Positions 44,770-57,201 of a stretch of 64,000 nt of DNA are shown here, in pieces. The notes beneath the pieces are model-generated. The model saw only the letters and a program-made list of their open reading frames with translations, did no database searches and was not told the origin of the DNA. A program made the translations under genes and the position numbers. Origin of the DNA: Sorghum bicolor (Eukaryota > Streptophyta > Magnoliopsida > Poales > Poaceae); NCBI RefSeq assembly GCF_000003195.3, contig NC_012873.2, positions 15,923,202 through 15,987,201 on the forward strand. The letters run 5' to 3'. How positions within the stretch are numbered: the first letter of the stretch is position 1; each line of letters opens with the position of its first letter.

Positions 44770-47700
44770 CTATGCATCGACCCATATACTGGGGTAGTAC
44801 TTCTTTAAATATTTGCCGTTTAATGCTCTGGGAAATTCAATTCCTTCGAGGGTTTCTAGAATGTAGGCATTACCAGGAGCCGATCGACTTATCCGATAAG
44901 GACCCTCCCAATTAGGAGACCACTTTCCAAACTTCGAACTTTTGGTCCCAATTGGTAAAATTAATTTCCATACCAAATCCCCATCGGCAAACTCTTTAGC
45001 CTTCACTTTCTTATCATACCATCTAGCAACTCTCTTCTTATTTTCTTCTATACTCATTAAAGCTTTTAACCGATGCCCTGCTAGATCGTCCAATTCATCG
45101 GTCATCAAAGTGGCATAACCATCGGAAGTTAATTGATCTTGAAAAGATAATCGCCTAGATCCAGCCTTAATTTCCCAAGGCAACACTGCATCATGTCCAT
45201 ACACCAATTGATAGGGTGATACCTTGGTCGATCCATGACAAGCCATCCGATAAGACCACAATGCTTCATTTAATAATGTATGCCACCGCTTAGGATTTTC
45301 TTCAATCTTTCGTTTAATAAGCTTGATAATTCCTTTGTTAGACGCTTCGGCCTGCCCATTGGCTTGAGCATAATAAGGAGAAGAATTCAACACTTTAATT
45401 CCCATACCGATTGCGAATTCATCGAACTCCCCCGATGTGAACATGGTGCCCTGATCGGTAGTAATCGTTTGGGGAATCCCAAATCGGTAAATAATATGCT
45501 CCTTCACAAAATCAATCATATTGGCCGATGTGACTTTCTTCAAAGGAATAGCTTCAACCCACTTAGTGAAATAGTCAGTGGCAACTAGAATGAACTTATG
45601 CCCTTCGCTAGATGGTGGATAAATCTGGCCGATCAGATCGATGGCCCATCCCCGGAACGGCCAAGGCTTTATTATAGGATTCATAGCCGATGCGGGTGCT
45701 CTCTGGATATTACCAAACTTTTAACAACCTTGACATCCCTTGAAATATTTAAAACAATCTTCAAGTATGGTTGGCCAAAAATATCCATTCCTTCGAATCA
45801 TCCACTTCATCTTAAAAGCTGACTGATGCGCTCCACACACTCCTTCATGGATTTCCCCCATCAAACTTCTAGCTTCATCATCACCCAAGCATCGGAGAAG
45901 AATTCCGTCGATAGTTCGATAATACAATTCATTTTCAAGGAGCACATACTTGGTTGCTTGAAATCGAACCCGTCTTTCAACTTTTTTGGATGGATCTTTT
46001 AGATAATCAATAATTTCTTTCCTCCAATCACCGGCACCGACTGCCGATGTCGCATTAATCATTGGCTGATATCCCGAGGCATGCTGAGCTAACCGATTAG
46101 CGTCTTCATTATGCAATCGGGGAACATGCTCCAATCGGAAATCCTTGAATTCCTTTAATAGTTGCATACTTCTCTCGAAATAAGTTATGAGAACTTCACT
46201 TCGGCATTCATAGCTTCCGGCCAATTGATTTATAACCAACATAGAATCCCCGAATATTTCAACAGCATCAGCACGAACTTCTCTTAACAACTCCAATCCC
46301 TTGATCAGAGCCTGATACTCAGCCTGATTATTTGTTGATGTGGCAACAATCGGCAAGGAAAACTCATACTTCCTCCCCTTAGGGGAAACTAATACAATGC
46401 CGATTCCTGCCCCCCGGTCACAGGTAGATCCATCAAAGAAGAGCGTCCAGGGTATAATTTCCAAGGTTTCCACTAGACCGCAATGCTGAGTCACAAAATC
46501 GGCCATAATCTTCCCTTTGACTGCCTTAGCCGATTCGTAACGCAAATCGAACTCCGACAGCGCTAAAATCCATTTACCGATCCTACCACTCATAATCGGC
46601 ATAGATAGCATGTATCGGACCACGTCATCTTTGCAAACAACAGTGCATTCGGCCGATAACAGGTAATGTCTCAGCTTGATACATGAAAAATATAAGCATA
46701 AGCATAGTTTCTCAATGGCCGAATACCTGGTTTCAGCATCAATCAACCTCCTACTCAAATAATAAATTACCCTTTCTTTCCCTTCAAATTCTTGAACTAA
46801 AGCTGAACCGATAACCGATCCATCGGTAGATAAATACAATCTGAAGGGCTTCCCTTGTTGAGGTGGAACTAGAACTGGAGGATTTACTAGATACTTCTTG
46901 ATTTCATCCAGAGCCAACTGCTGTTCTTCTCCCCAAATAAACTCTTGATCGGCTTTCAATTTAAGAAGAGGACTGAAAGCACGAATCCTACCAGACAAAT
47001 TCGATATAAATCTCCTGATAAAATTTACCTTGCCGATCAAGGATTGGAGCTCGGTTTTGTTGGTAGGGGCCACTATTTTATTGATGGCATCAATAGATCT
47101 TCGACTAATTTCAATACCCCTCTGATGTACCATGAAACCAAGAAACTGCCCTGCCGATACACCAAATGCACACTTGTTGGGATTCATCTTCAATCCATGC
47201 TTCCTTGTGCACTCTAACACTTTTTGTAAATCGGCAAGATGCTTTGAGAAATCTCCAGACTTAACCACCACATCATCAATATAAATCTCCACGAGCTTGC
47301 CGATGAACTCATGAAATATAAAATTCATAGCCCTTTGATAAGTAGCACCAGCATTCTTCAACCCAAAAGTCATAACTATCCATTCAAATAGCCCAACATG
47401 ACCAGGACACCTGAATGCGGTTTTTGGAATATCCTCCTCCGCCATGAATATTTGATTGTAACCTGCATTACCATCCATGAAGCTGATGACCTGATGACCA
47501 GCCGCAGCATCAACCAGTAGATCGGCGACAGGCATTGGGTATCCATCCATCGGTGTAGCTTTATTGAGATTCGTGAAATCAATGCACACCCGAAGCTTCC
47601 CGTTCTTCTTGTAAACCGGAACAATATTGGAAATCCACTCGGCATACCGACACTGCCGAATAAACTTAGCTTCAATAAGTTTGGTGATTTCGGCCTTAAT

Positions 47701-48003
47701 ATCAGGTAGAATGTTAGGATTACATCGGCGGGCTGGTTGCTGATGTGGCCGAAATCCAGACTTGATGGGTAACCGATGTTCAACAATTGATCGGTCTAAA
47801 CCAGGCATCTCGGTATAATCCCAAGCAAAGCAATCTTTATATTCCTTTAACAAACTAGTCAATTGTTGCTTACTCTCAGGATCTAATTTAGCACTAATAA
47901 AAGTAGGCCTAGGCTTATCACCACTACCTATATCTACTTCTACCAAATCATCGGCCGATGTGAATCCCTGGCCTAATTTTCCATCATCGGCGAATCTATC
48001 CAT
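44770..48003 (-). pseudogene. pol: gypsy-4 pol: RT, RNase H, aRNase H, integrase (one TAA)
   Basis: ATG at 48003 overlaps the upstream stop as TAATG. RT: VCIDFTNLNKATP, then YIDDVVVKSG with the YIDD catalytic motif. RNase H: LYLSTDGSVIG. A second RNase H-like domain (LFFDGSTCDRGAG, NNQAEYQALIKGLEL, GDSMLVINQ) is typical of the Tat clade. Integrase: zinc region GVCGAHQSAFKMKW...GCQGC, then core WAIDLIGQI, TTDQGTMF, ANGQAEASNKGI. A TAA at 45721, just after GCQGC where glutamine is expected, splits the integrase. Otherwise the frame is open for about 1078 codons. It works with gag-PR in reverse transcription and integration. Confidence 0.88.
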
Positions 48004-51000
48004 TAAAAACCGTCGTCAGAACCGACTGCTTGGATCGGTGGAATCTCATAATCGGCAACTTTGAGAAAATCTTTCTCCCAAACTTCTCCTAAAATGCACC
48101 TGGTCCTTTCGTAAGTATCCGCTTCTGCCGATGCGATAACATAAGAAGAATCTCCTGGGACAATCTCAATCTTGTCACCTACCCACTGAACCAAGCATTG
48201 ATGCATTGTAGATGGGATACAACAATTGTCATGAATCCAATCTCTTCCCAATAATAAGTTGTAAGCACCTTTTCCGCTGATCACGAAAAAAGTTGTCGGC
48301 AAGGTTTTGCTGCCGATGGTCAACTCTGCACATATCGCCCCCTTGACTGGAGACACGTTTCCTTCAAAGTCTTTGAGCATCATATCGGTCTTGGTCAAAT
48401 CTTGATCCCCTTTCCCAAGCTTCCGATATACTGCATATGGCATAATATTAATAGCAGCTCCACCATCAACTAGGATCTTGGTCATTGGCTGCCCATCAAC
48501 CCTTCCTTTGAGGAACAGAGCTTTAAGATGCTGCCTCTCGTCATCGGCAGGTTTCTCAAAGATAGCCGTCATCGGATCCAGAGCCAACTGAGCTATCTGA
48601 TCAGAAAATTCCAACTCATCATCACTGGCTGGTGCAAGAAACTCCATCGGCAACATGAAGACCATGTTGACGCCTGCCGATGGACCTTCCCTCTTAGTGT
48701 CTGACGGCTGCCGACTTCCAGAGTTCTCTCCCTTGTTTAGCTCTTCTTGCCTTTCACGTTGCAATCTCCTTTTCTGTGTCTTGGTTAATCCTCCAGGGCA
48801 CCATGGAGGAAGTGGCCTTTGCCTTGCCGTCGGGCGTCGGTTCTCCCTTGACTCCATACGATGCGTGTTAGCATCCCTGCAAAATATGAATTCATCGGGA
48901 ACCCGCACATCAGCCATTTCCTCGAGCTCTTCTTGGTTCCTGGGAAAATACTCGACACGGTCACTAAGTCTGTCGTGCCCACTAAATCTGCCCCCCAGTC
49001 GGTCATGAACTGACACCCTTCCTCTGATCGGCCCATTAAATCGCCGTTCATCATCATGATAATGCCGATCGATCCCATCGTACCGATCATAACCGTTGCA
49101 CTCAGGGCAGTCTCTGACAGTAGGAAGCTTGATATTTTCCTCCCAACAATGGATGAAGAATGGACAATTCCAATGATCCCTGTGCCGATTCCACTCCTGT
49201 CAGCGTCTTTCTTCTTCCCGTCGATAATCTTCCTGCTGGCGCCGATACCGATCTTCCCGTTGTTGCCATTTTTCTCGAGGCCTTCTATGAGTTATGACGA
49301 TACCAGATCGAGGAGGCCTTCCTGAGCTAGTTCCTTCCTGGACCAAGCCCTTACTTCTTGCATCGGCAGTAGTAACTTGATGCTGAGGATCTACCGATGC
49401 ACTCTTCTCAGCTGTCTCCGATGTTAAGACCTTAGCCTTCCCCTTAGCATCCAACATGTTTGTCGGGAAAGGATGTTGGTCTATCTTTATCGGCTTCTGG
49501 GCTTTGGAACTGTCAAACTTGATTCTCCCTGACTCTATAGCCGATTGCAGCTGCTGTCTGAATACTTTGCACTCGTTGGTGTCATGGGAAGTTGCATTAT
49601 GCCACTTGCAATATCTCATCCTCTTCAACTCTTCTGCCGATGGGATCACATGGTTAGGCGACAGTTTGATCTGACCTTCCTGAAGTAGAAAGTCAAATAT
49701 CCTATCAGCCTTAGCGGTGTCAAAAGCAAACTTCTCTGGTTCCTTCTGCCCAAAAGGACAAGACATCGGCTTCTTGTTTTTTACCCACTCTGCCAAGCCG
49801 ATTACTGGTTCTTCATCAGAATCTGAGCTTGTTGCTTCATCGACAAATGACACTTTCCTATTCCATGCTCTTTTAGGCTCAAAAGGCTTGATGTCTTGAT
49901 CAGAAATCCTCTGCACCAAATGACTTAAACTTTCGAACTCCTGAGAGGCATACTTATCCCTGATATGTGGCAACAAACCCTGGAAAGCCAAATCGGCTAG
50001 CTGCCGATCATCCAGAACCAAGCTATAGCATTTATTCTTGACCTCTCGTATCCTCTGCACAAAACCCTCAACCGACTCATCATTACGTTGCCTCAACTTG
50101 ACCAAGTCGGTGATCTTCTTCTCATGAACACCCGAGAAGAAGTATTTGTGGAATTGCTTCTCTAGATCGGCCCAAGTAATTACTGAGTTGGGAGGTAATG
50201 ATATGAACCAAGTAAAGGCCGATCCAGACAATGATGATGAAAATAGACGAACCCTCAATTCGTCCCTGTTACCAGCCTCTCCACATTGAATGATGAACCT
50301 GTTGACATGCTCCATGGTTGACGTGTCGTCCTGCCCGGAAAACTTTGTAAAATCCGGTACCTTGTACCGATGTGGAAGCGGGATCAAATCATACGCGGGA
50401 GGATACGGTGTCCGATAAGAATAAGTGTTGACTTTGGGTTTTATCCCAAATTGTTCCCTCATTACTTCAGCAATCTTATCGGCCCAATATGCATCGGCAT
50501 CTTGCCGATGAGGCGGCTGCGGATCTGGCCCTTGGTGGCGAACCTCCACGTGTCTGTTCGGGACGTGATCTGCACGGAACATTGTATTGATCACCTGTCC
50601 TCCAATCTGCGGACCACCAAACTGCTGTCCACCGATTGGCTGTCCTCCGAGTTGCTGTCCAAAATTCATTGGCTGGTTGGGAATCCCCTGACCTTGGAAC
50701 CCGGGATAGACCTGCCCTTGCTGGAACCCTGTAGTCTGATAACTCTGCTGGGGCGATTGTGGAAAGGCTTGCTGTCCAAGCCATCCATTATTAGCGTTCA
50801 TCGGCATAGGTGCTGCCGATGATTGGTAATTGGGTACCGTCGTTGAATTGACATACCCTGACTGGGCCATAGACCTCTGTTGCATCAGCATTGACTCTGC
50901 CGATGCGTTGGGCATCTGGAACATTGAATCTTGAGGATTTCCAGTGTGAGGCCTTGCAGTAGTAGTTGTGGTATACCGAGGACTCTGGTTCACCGGCGCA

Positions 51001-51650
51001 TTGGGAGGTGCCGATGTCATAGGAGTTTTGCCCCTCATGTCAGTTATTTGTGATGTTCCCGGTGTCAACTCTGGAGGCATACCGTAACCCCACCAGTTGG
51101 GAGGAAGAGTCAACCCTGACATTGCCGATGCCAACATATCTGTTGTCAGTTTATGCTGCCCAACTGAAATTTGTGGGTTGGTTGTCATCGGCATAGATAG
51201 TGCACCAGTAGTCCCTGATGTACTTGGAGGGACGGCAGATTGTGCACTTGCAGTCGTCAAGGCAGCCGATGGAGCCGTGACCTCTGGTGCCGTTGGCTGA
51301 TGATGGGAGGGGCCCACATAATCTGGTGGAATTTGTCCTTCCTTGAAAGTTCTTGCCACGGCATTGAAAACCGTATTAGACAGTACACCAGCTTGGTTAA
51401 TCAACGCTCGATTGATGGCATTGTCAACCATATCTTGAAGCTTGCCAGGATTGGCGTCAAAGGTAACCTGCCGTGGTGCCGGCAGTGCATCTTTCTGGAC
51501 CACTTCGCCGCTCCTGTTTATGCTGAAAGACCTCAGGCATTGCTGCTTGAACTCTTCCATGGCTTGGGCAATAGCTTGCTTCTGCTCATCCTTGAGGTTG
51601 GCCTCCGTCACGGGGATGACGTTCTCTTGATCGAGGTCAGAGATCGACAT
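48003..51650 (-). pseudogene. gag: gypsy-4 gag-protease (one TGA)
   Basis: ATG at 51650 (MSISDLDQENVIPV) lies just inside the primer site. A proline/glutamine/methionine-rich N-terminal half is followed by a retrotransposon gag domain (FTWFISLPPNSVITWADLEKQF, FVQRIREVKNKC), a SRIKF-type basic stretch and a CX2C-type region near 49110-49170. A TGA at 49200 interrupts the frame where arginine (CGA) is plausible. The aspartic protease follows (ILVDGGAAINIMP, DGG in place of DSG, as in related elements) with LLGRDWIHDN. The frame ends at TAA 48005-48003, overlapping the pol ATG by one base. Confidence 0.85.
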
Positions 51651-51672
51651 GTTGATCTTGATCTTGAATCCT

Positions 51673-51690
51673 GTCCCACCGAGCGTGCCA
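51673..51690 (-). other. gypsy-4 primer binding site
   Basis: On the minus strand TGGCACGCTCGGTGGGAC, seven bases after the 5' LTR end. It begins TGG, as expected for pairing with a CCA tRNA end; I cannot assign the tRNA with certainty. Confidence 0.65.
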
Positions 51691-51697
51691 AAAGATG

Positions 51698-52395
51698 TGT
51701 TGATGCAAAACTGATCTGCAAACACAAAGGGCTAATACCTGATTCAAACGTTAAGGCGTGCCAGCCGATTTGACCTTGCTATCGGCAAAGGTGACAACTC
51801 GAATACTTTAGTCCTGACAACAGCGATGCGCCCGGATGTCACGGCTAAGAGGTACTCACGTGGAACTTGAGAACACGCCGAGCTTAAGTCGACGAATTCC
51901 TAAGAACTCGTAACAAAAGGAAAAAGTATGACAAAGTCGTCGAAAAGTAAATGCTGGAATATGAGTAAAAAACGTGTGTTTGATTCATTGATTGATTTTT
52001 TATTACAAGGCCCTAGGGTCTATATTTATACCCTGCTCAAAGAGATACAACCAGACACGATTAGAATTCAAATTCCAAATTACACGGAATCCGTATACAA
52101 AACGATGCAAATAATTAAGGAAATAACAAAACTATCCCTCGTGACAAACCGAAACTCCTCCACATAACGACCGGCATCTTCCGGACTCCCTCTTTGCATC
52201 ATCGGCAGACCCTTTGCCATAGTCATCGGCAGACTTTCTTATCTAGCCATCGGCACCATATTACTGCCTGTGGACTTAGTCACGTTCAACTTCTCCCTCA
52301 TCGGCAACCATCCTCATCGGCAACCCACTTTGTAAACATCGTACTGCCACCTTATCCTGCCATCCTAGACACGTGCCCAAAAACGGTGTCAACAG
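51698..52395 (-). repeat. gypsy-4 5' LTR (right)
   Basis: Pairs with 39983-40679. TATA (TATAAATA, minus strand) at 52023-52030 would start the genomic RNA. Confidence 0.95.
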
Positions 52396-52401
52396 GTCTA
52401 T

Positions 52402-52409
52402 TTATATAG
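52402..52409 (-). promoter_or_regulatory. Internal TATA box of gypsy-3, separated from its gene by gypsy-4
   Basis: On the minus strand CCCCTATATAAATAGACC ends in the gypsy-4 target site. Before that insertion the box lay about 110 bases upstream of the accessory ATG at 39895. Confidence 0.5.
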
Positions 52410-52671
52410 GGGTCAAAAAGTGCCTCTATGGGTTGTTCGGGTTGCTCCCGTCGATGTGCGTGCGAAACTTTCCATCTGAGGGATTATTCGGATTACCATA
52501 AGTGCATTTTCCATAACAGAGAAAATCGGGACCGAGGGGGAACAGGAGCTGGGCGCCCGCCCTCTCTCTGGCCCCTCTGTGGGCCCACTTTCTCGAGCGC
52601 ATTACTGGATGCAAAACTATTTAGAAAAATATATATATGACCTGAAAACATCAGACTAAAAAGGTCGGGCT

Positions 52672-55600
52672 CTAATTCTCCATGGGAAGGTAAAAATAGA
52701 CTACGTCTATTTCTTCTAATTCTTTATTGGGCTCTAAAAATAATTTAAGACGTTGTCCATTTACCTTGAATAACGTACCTTTGTCATTTTGAAGTGTGAT
52801 AGCTCCGTGGGATGATGAATTAATTACCTTGAATGGTCCTTCCCATTTGCTCTGGAGTTTTCCATGCCCGAAAAGCTTTACCCTAGAATTAAAAAGTAAT
52901 ACCTTATCTCCGGGTGTGAACTCCTTCTTCTTGATTCTCTTGTCATGCCACCTTTTGACTCTTTCTTTGTAGATCTTTGAATTGTGATATACTTTCTCTT
53001 GCCATTCTTCCAATTCTGATAGTTGCATTCTTCTATAATCTCCAGCAACATCTAGGTCCATGTTCCATCTCTTTATGGCCCAGTGTGCTTTGAACTCTAG
53101 TTCAACAGGTAGATGGCAAGTCTTCCCGTACACCAATTGGTATGGTGACATTCCAATTGGGGTCTTGTATGCTGTCCGGTATGCCCAGAGTGCATCGGGT
53201 AACTTGTCTTTCCATGCCGTTCCCATTTCATTTACTATCTTCTGAAGAATATTCTTGATTTGTTTGTTGGAAGTCTCTGCTTGGCCACTTGTCTAAGGAT
53301 GATAGGGGGTAGCGACGTTGTGACGGATTCCATGTTTTGATAGATATTGCTTGAAGCGTTTGTCGATGAAGTGTGCTCCTCCATCACTTATCACTACTCT
53401 GGGGACTCCAAATCTTGGAAATATAATTTCTTCAAACATCCTCTTTGAACTGATGTTGTCGGCATGCTTGCAAGGTAATGCCTCTACCCACTTGGAGACA
53501 TAGTCAACTGCCACCAAGATGTACTCACACTTCTTTGATGGAGGAAATGGACCCATATAGTCTATTCCCCAGACATCAAAGAGCTCAATCTGAAGGTTGT
53601 TGGTGAGTGGCATTGCATCCCTTGTATTTATGTTTCCGTGCCTTTGACATGGCCCACATCTTCTGATATATTGCTTCGTGTCTTCATACATTGTAGGCCA
53701 GTAGAATCCACACTGCCAGATCTTTGAATGTGTACGGAATGCTCCATAGTGACCTCCATATGGTGATGAATGACATTTGTCGATGATCTTCCATCCTTCC
53801 TCAGTGGTCACACATCTCCTGAGTAAGCCATCAGAGCATACTCGGAAGAGGTATGGCTCATCCCATATATGTGAACGACTTTCTTGAATAAGCTTCTTCT
53901 TGTTTGCTCCTGGTGGTACATACCCTGAAACCATAAAATTAACAATATCTACATATCAGGGGTCAGACCTGTTAATCCCGTAGAGCATGTCGTCCCGGAG
54001 TGAATCATTGATGGGGGTTTCCTGTGGACTCTTAAAATACATTCTAGACAAGTGATCAGCAACAGAATTTTCTACTCCCTTTTTATCTTTTATTTCTAAG
54101 TCAAATTCTTGGAGTAATAAGATCCATCTAATCAGACAAGGTTTAGCATCTTTTTTAGTGAGCAAATATTTTAGTGCAGCATGATCAGTGTAAACAATTA
54201 TTTTAGCTCCAACTAAATAAGATCTAAATTTATCAATGGCAAAGACAACAGCTTGAAGCTCTTTTTCGATGGTTGCATAATTAAGTTGAGCTCCTGTCAA
54301 AGTTTTACTGGCATAAGCAATTGCATGATGCTTCTTATCTTTAATTTGTCCCAAAACTGCCCCCACAGCATAATCACTAGCATCACACATAATTTCAAAA
54401 GGCAACGACCAATCAGGGGGTTGAATGATTGGTGCAGAGATGAGTGCTTTCTTTAATAAATTGAAAGATGTTAGACATGCATCATCAAATTCGAAAGGAG
54501 CATCCTTGGCTAGCAAAAGAGTAAGTGGTTTAGCAATAAATGAAAAATCTTTTATGAATCTACGATAAAAACCAGCATGGCCAAGAAAGCTTCGAATTCC
54601 TTTTATATTCACAGGTGGAGGTAGTTGTTCAATTACTTTAATTTTAGCTTTATCTACCTCAATACCTCTTTCAGACACTAGGTGTCCCAGCACTATTCCT
54701 TCTCTAACCATAAAATGACATTTTTCCCAATTAAGGACTAAGTGCTTTTCTTCACATCTTTGCAAAACCTTGTCTAAGTTTTCAAGACAACTATCAAAAG
54801 TTTTTCCATAAACAGAGAAATCATCCATGAAAACTTCCATAATCTCTTCAATCATATCAGAAAATATAGACATCATGCATCTTTGAAAAGAAGCTGGTGC
54901 ATTACATAACCAAAAAGACATTCTATGATAAGCATAAGTTCCATATGGGCATGTGAAAGTGGTTTTGTTTTGATCATCAGGATGGATCAGGATTTGGTGA
55001 TACCCTGAATATCCATCTAAAAAAACAGAAGAACGAATGGTTCGCTAATCGCTCTAGCATCTCATCTATAAAAGGTAAAGGAAAGTGATCCTTTCTCGTG
55101 GCTTTATTTAGTTTTCTATAGTCTATGCACATCCGCCATCCTGTGACGGTGCGTTGCGGAATTAGCTCGTTCTTTTCATTCATAATAACAGTCATGCCTC
55201 CCTTTTTAGGCACAACTTGCACTGGGCTCACCCACTCACTGTGCGGCACAGGATATATAATCCCTGCATGCAGCAACTTTATAACTTCCTTTTTAACTAC
55301 CTCTCTCATAGTGTTATTAAGTCTACGTTGCGGTTCTCGAGAAGGTGAAACAGAAGGATTTGTTGGAATACGATGGGTACAAATCATAGGACTGATTCCT
55401 GTAAGATCTTGGAGTGAGTAGCCAAAAACTGAGTGATGTTTCTCAAGAATGGTCATTAATCGCAGAGTTTGATCCTGAGTGAGTTTATCGCTAATGATCA
55501 CAGGAAACTTTGGATTATTGTTTAGGAAAGCATAGGTAAGACCGGGTGGTAAAGTTTTAAGCTCTATGGGGGGTCTAGGTGTTTCTACAAACTCATCTAA

Positions 55601-57067
55601 GGGTTCAGGTTCAGAAGGTTCGGTTTCTTCTTCAATGAAGAAAGGAGTTTCGTCTTCTAAGTCTGGTTCATCTAAAAGCTCTAGAGATGCAGCCTTTACC
55701 TCCTCCATAGGATCAGGCAAAAGATATGACTCGGCCTTATTATTTAAGGAGTGTGAAATTGTTATTGGGAATTTAAAGGCTTTTCCAAAAGAAATGTGTA
55801 GCTTTCCAGTATGACCTTCATAAAGGAGTCTTCTAAAAGGTTGTCCTATCAACAGGTCGAAGTCCCATGTATCAAAGATATAAAAGTTCAAATGAACCAT
55901 GGAGCCTTCTACCGTAAGAGGTAGGACATTAATAATTCCAAGACTGGGGACTAATCGTCCTGAAGATTCCTTTATGACCTTTGTTGTGGGGGTTAAGACA
56001 AGATTTTTAAATAGTTTAAGTGCAAAAGATTCAGACATGATGTTGATCCCCACAACAGGATTATAGAGAGCATTAAATCGATCATAATTATAAGCACAGC
56101 GTATAGTTATAGAGGGTGTGTCCAAACGGATCACATCAGAGGAAAGCTCTGATTCCTCCAACCATTCGCTACTCATGACTGAGATAAGCTCTCTCAATTG
56201 ATATTCACTTGGCAAATAAATGCTAAACTGGCCGTTTTGGGGTTTGTCAATAGAATGGTAGTTTGAAATGTTTCCAAAATCGACAAAAAGATCAGATTCT
56301 ATATCCAGCATGAAGTCCGGTGGTGGAATTTCTTCCTCTTGTGGCTCAGAACTTGGGATAGCTAAAGTAGATGAAGAATTTGGCAGAGTGTCTACTTCGG
56401 CTTCGTAGGTTTCATCATGAAGGGTATTATCTATCTCAGCTTCTAGGATTCTATCTAGGATCACTCTAGCTTCATCAGTAGGGATGCGAAAGAAAGAACC
56501 TCTAGACATTATGTGGAGCATTTGTTTGTGATTTTTCTGAAGACCTCGAAAAAAGTGAAATAAAAGAACAGGGTCTTCAAGATTAAGGTTTGGACCAGAT
56601 TCTAAAAGATCAGAAAAACGTTTCCAGGATTTTCCCAAAGTTTCATTATCTTTTTGTTTAAAAGATAGGACTTCGAGTCTAAGGTCGGCTATACGGTCGA
56701 GGGAATAGAAATCTAGACAAAAGTTGGCTCGTAAAACTCCCCATTCACCTCGTTGTTGACTTACCTTCTGACTGTACCATTGTCTAGCTTCTCCCCTTAA
56801 AGAAAAAGGAAAAAGCTTCCAACGTAAAGTTTTATCAGAAATGCCTTCAATGTGAAGACAATCACATGTTTGCTCAAAATCTCTAATATGAAGGTAAGGG
56901 TTTTCGTCTTCCTTTCCCAAAAAAGATAGGTTTTGAATCATGGCAATCAACCTAGAACTTAACTTATACTAGGATGTTTGGATAGGCTGTGATGATTCCC
57001 ATGGTAAAAGGTCAGTTGCTGAAGGGATTGCAGATTCATGGATCGATTTAGAATTTTGGTTTTCCAT
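52672..57067 (-). pseudogene. gag-pol: gypsy-3 gag-pol (Athila-like, broken)
   Basis: ATG at 57067 begins MENQNSKSIHES. Gag: TLRWKLFPFSLRGEARQWY and RANFCLDFYSLDRI. A degenerate protease region (NPVVGINIMSE, no DSG) has LIGQPFRR downstream. RT: MCIDYRKLNKATRKDHFPLP and [10 protein letters not shown]. RNase [39 protein letters not shown]. Integrase: PYGGHYGAFRTHSKIWQCGFYW with [32 protein letters not shown]. Breaks: TAG 56969, a one-base frameshift near 55030 in a T run inside RT, TGA 53956 and TAG 53293. Element activity is not expected. Confidence 0.88.
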
Positions 57068-57175
57068 AAGGTAAGAATAAAGAAAATAAGCAAAGAATAT
57101 AAAAGATAAGAAAAGATAAAAGTATAGATACAAGCTAGTAGTAAGACTCAAGGTTATCTCAGCAAACCCTCTTTC

Positions 57176-57193
57176 TCCCCGGCAACGGCGCCA
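57176..57193 (-). other. gypsy-3 primer binding site (Asp tRNA type)
   Basis: On the minus strand TGGCGCCGTTGCCGGGGA, eight bases after the LTR. This primer sequence is characteristic of Athila-type elements. Confidence 0.85.
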
Positions 57194-57201
57194 GAAATGC
57201 T

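Larger units (their letters stand above)
39983..52395 (-). mobile_element. gypsy-4: Tat-like Ty3/gypsy element with antisense plant-mobile-domain gene
   Basis: LTRs of 697 and 698 bp start TGTTGATGC and end GTGTCAACA, with GGTCT duplicated at 39978-39982 and 52396-52400. By eye the LTRs differ by 8 substitutions and one indel. The primer site adjoins the right LTR, so the element reads on the minus strand. Order: LTR, gag-protease, RT-RNase H-integrase, then an antisense (plus-strand) gene at 41320-44616, polypurine tract, LTR. The gag-pol has two nonsense changes; the antisense gene is open. The 7-mer ATCGGCA is scattered throughout. Confidence 0.95.
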
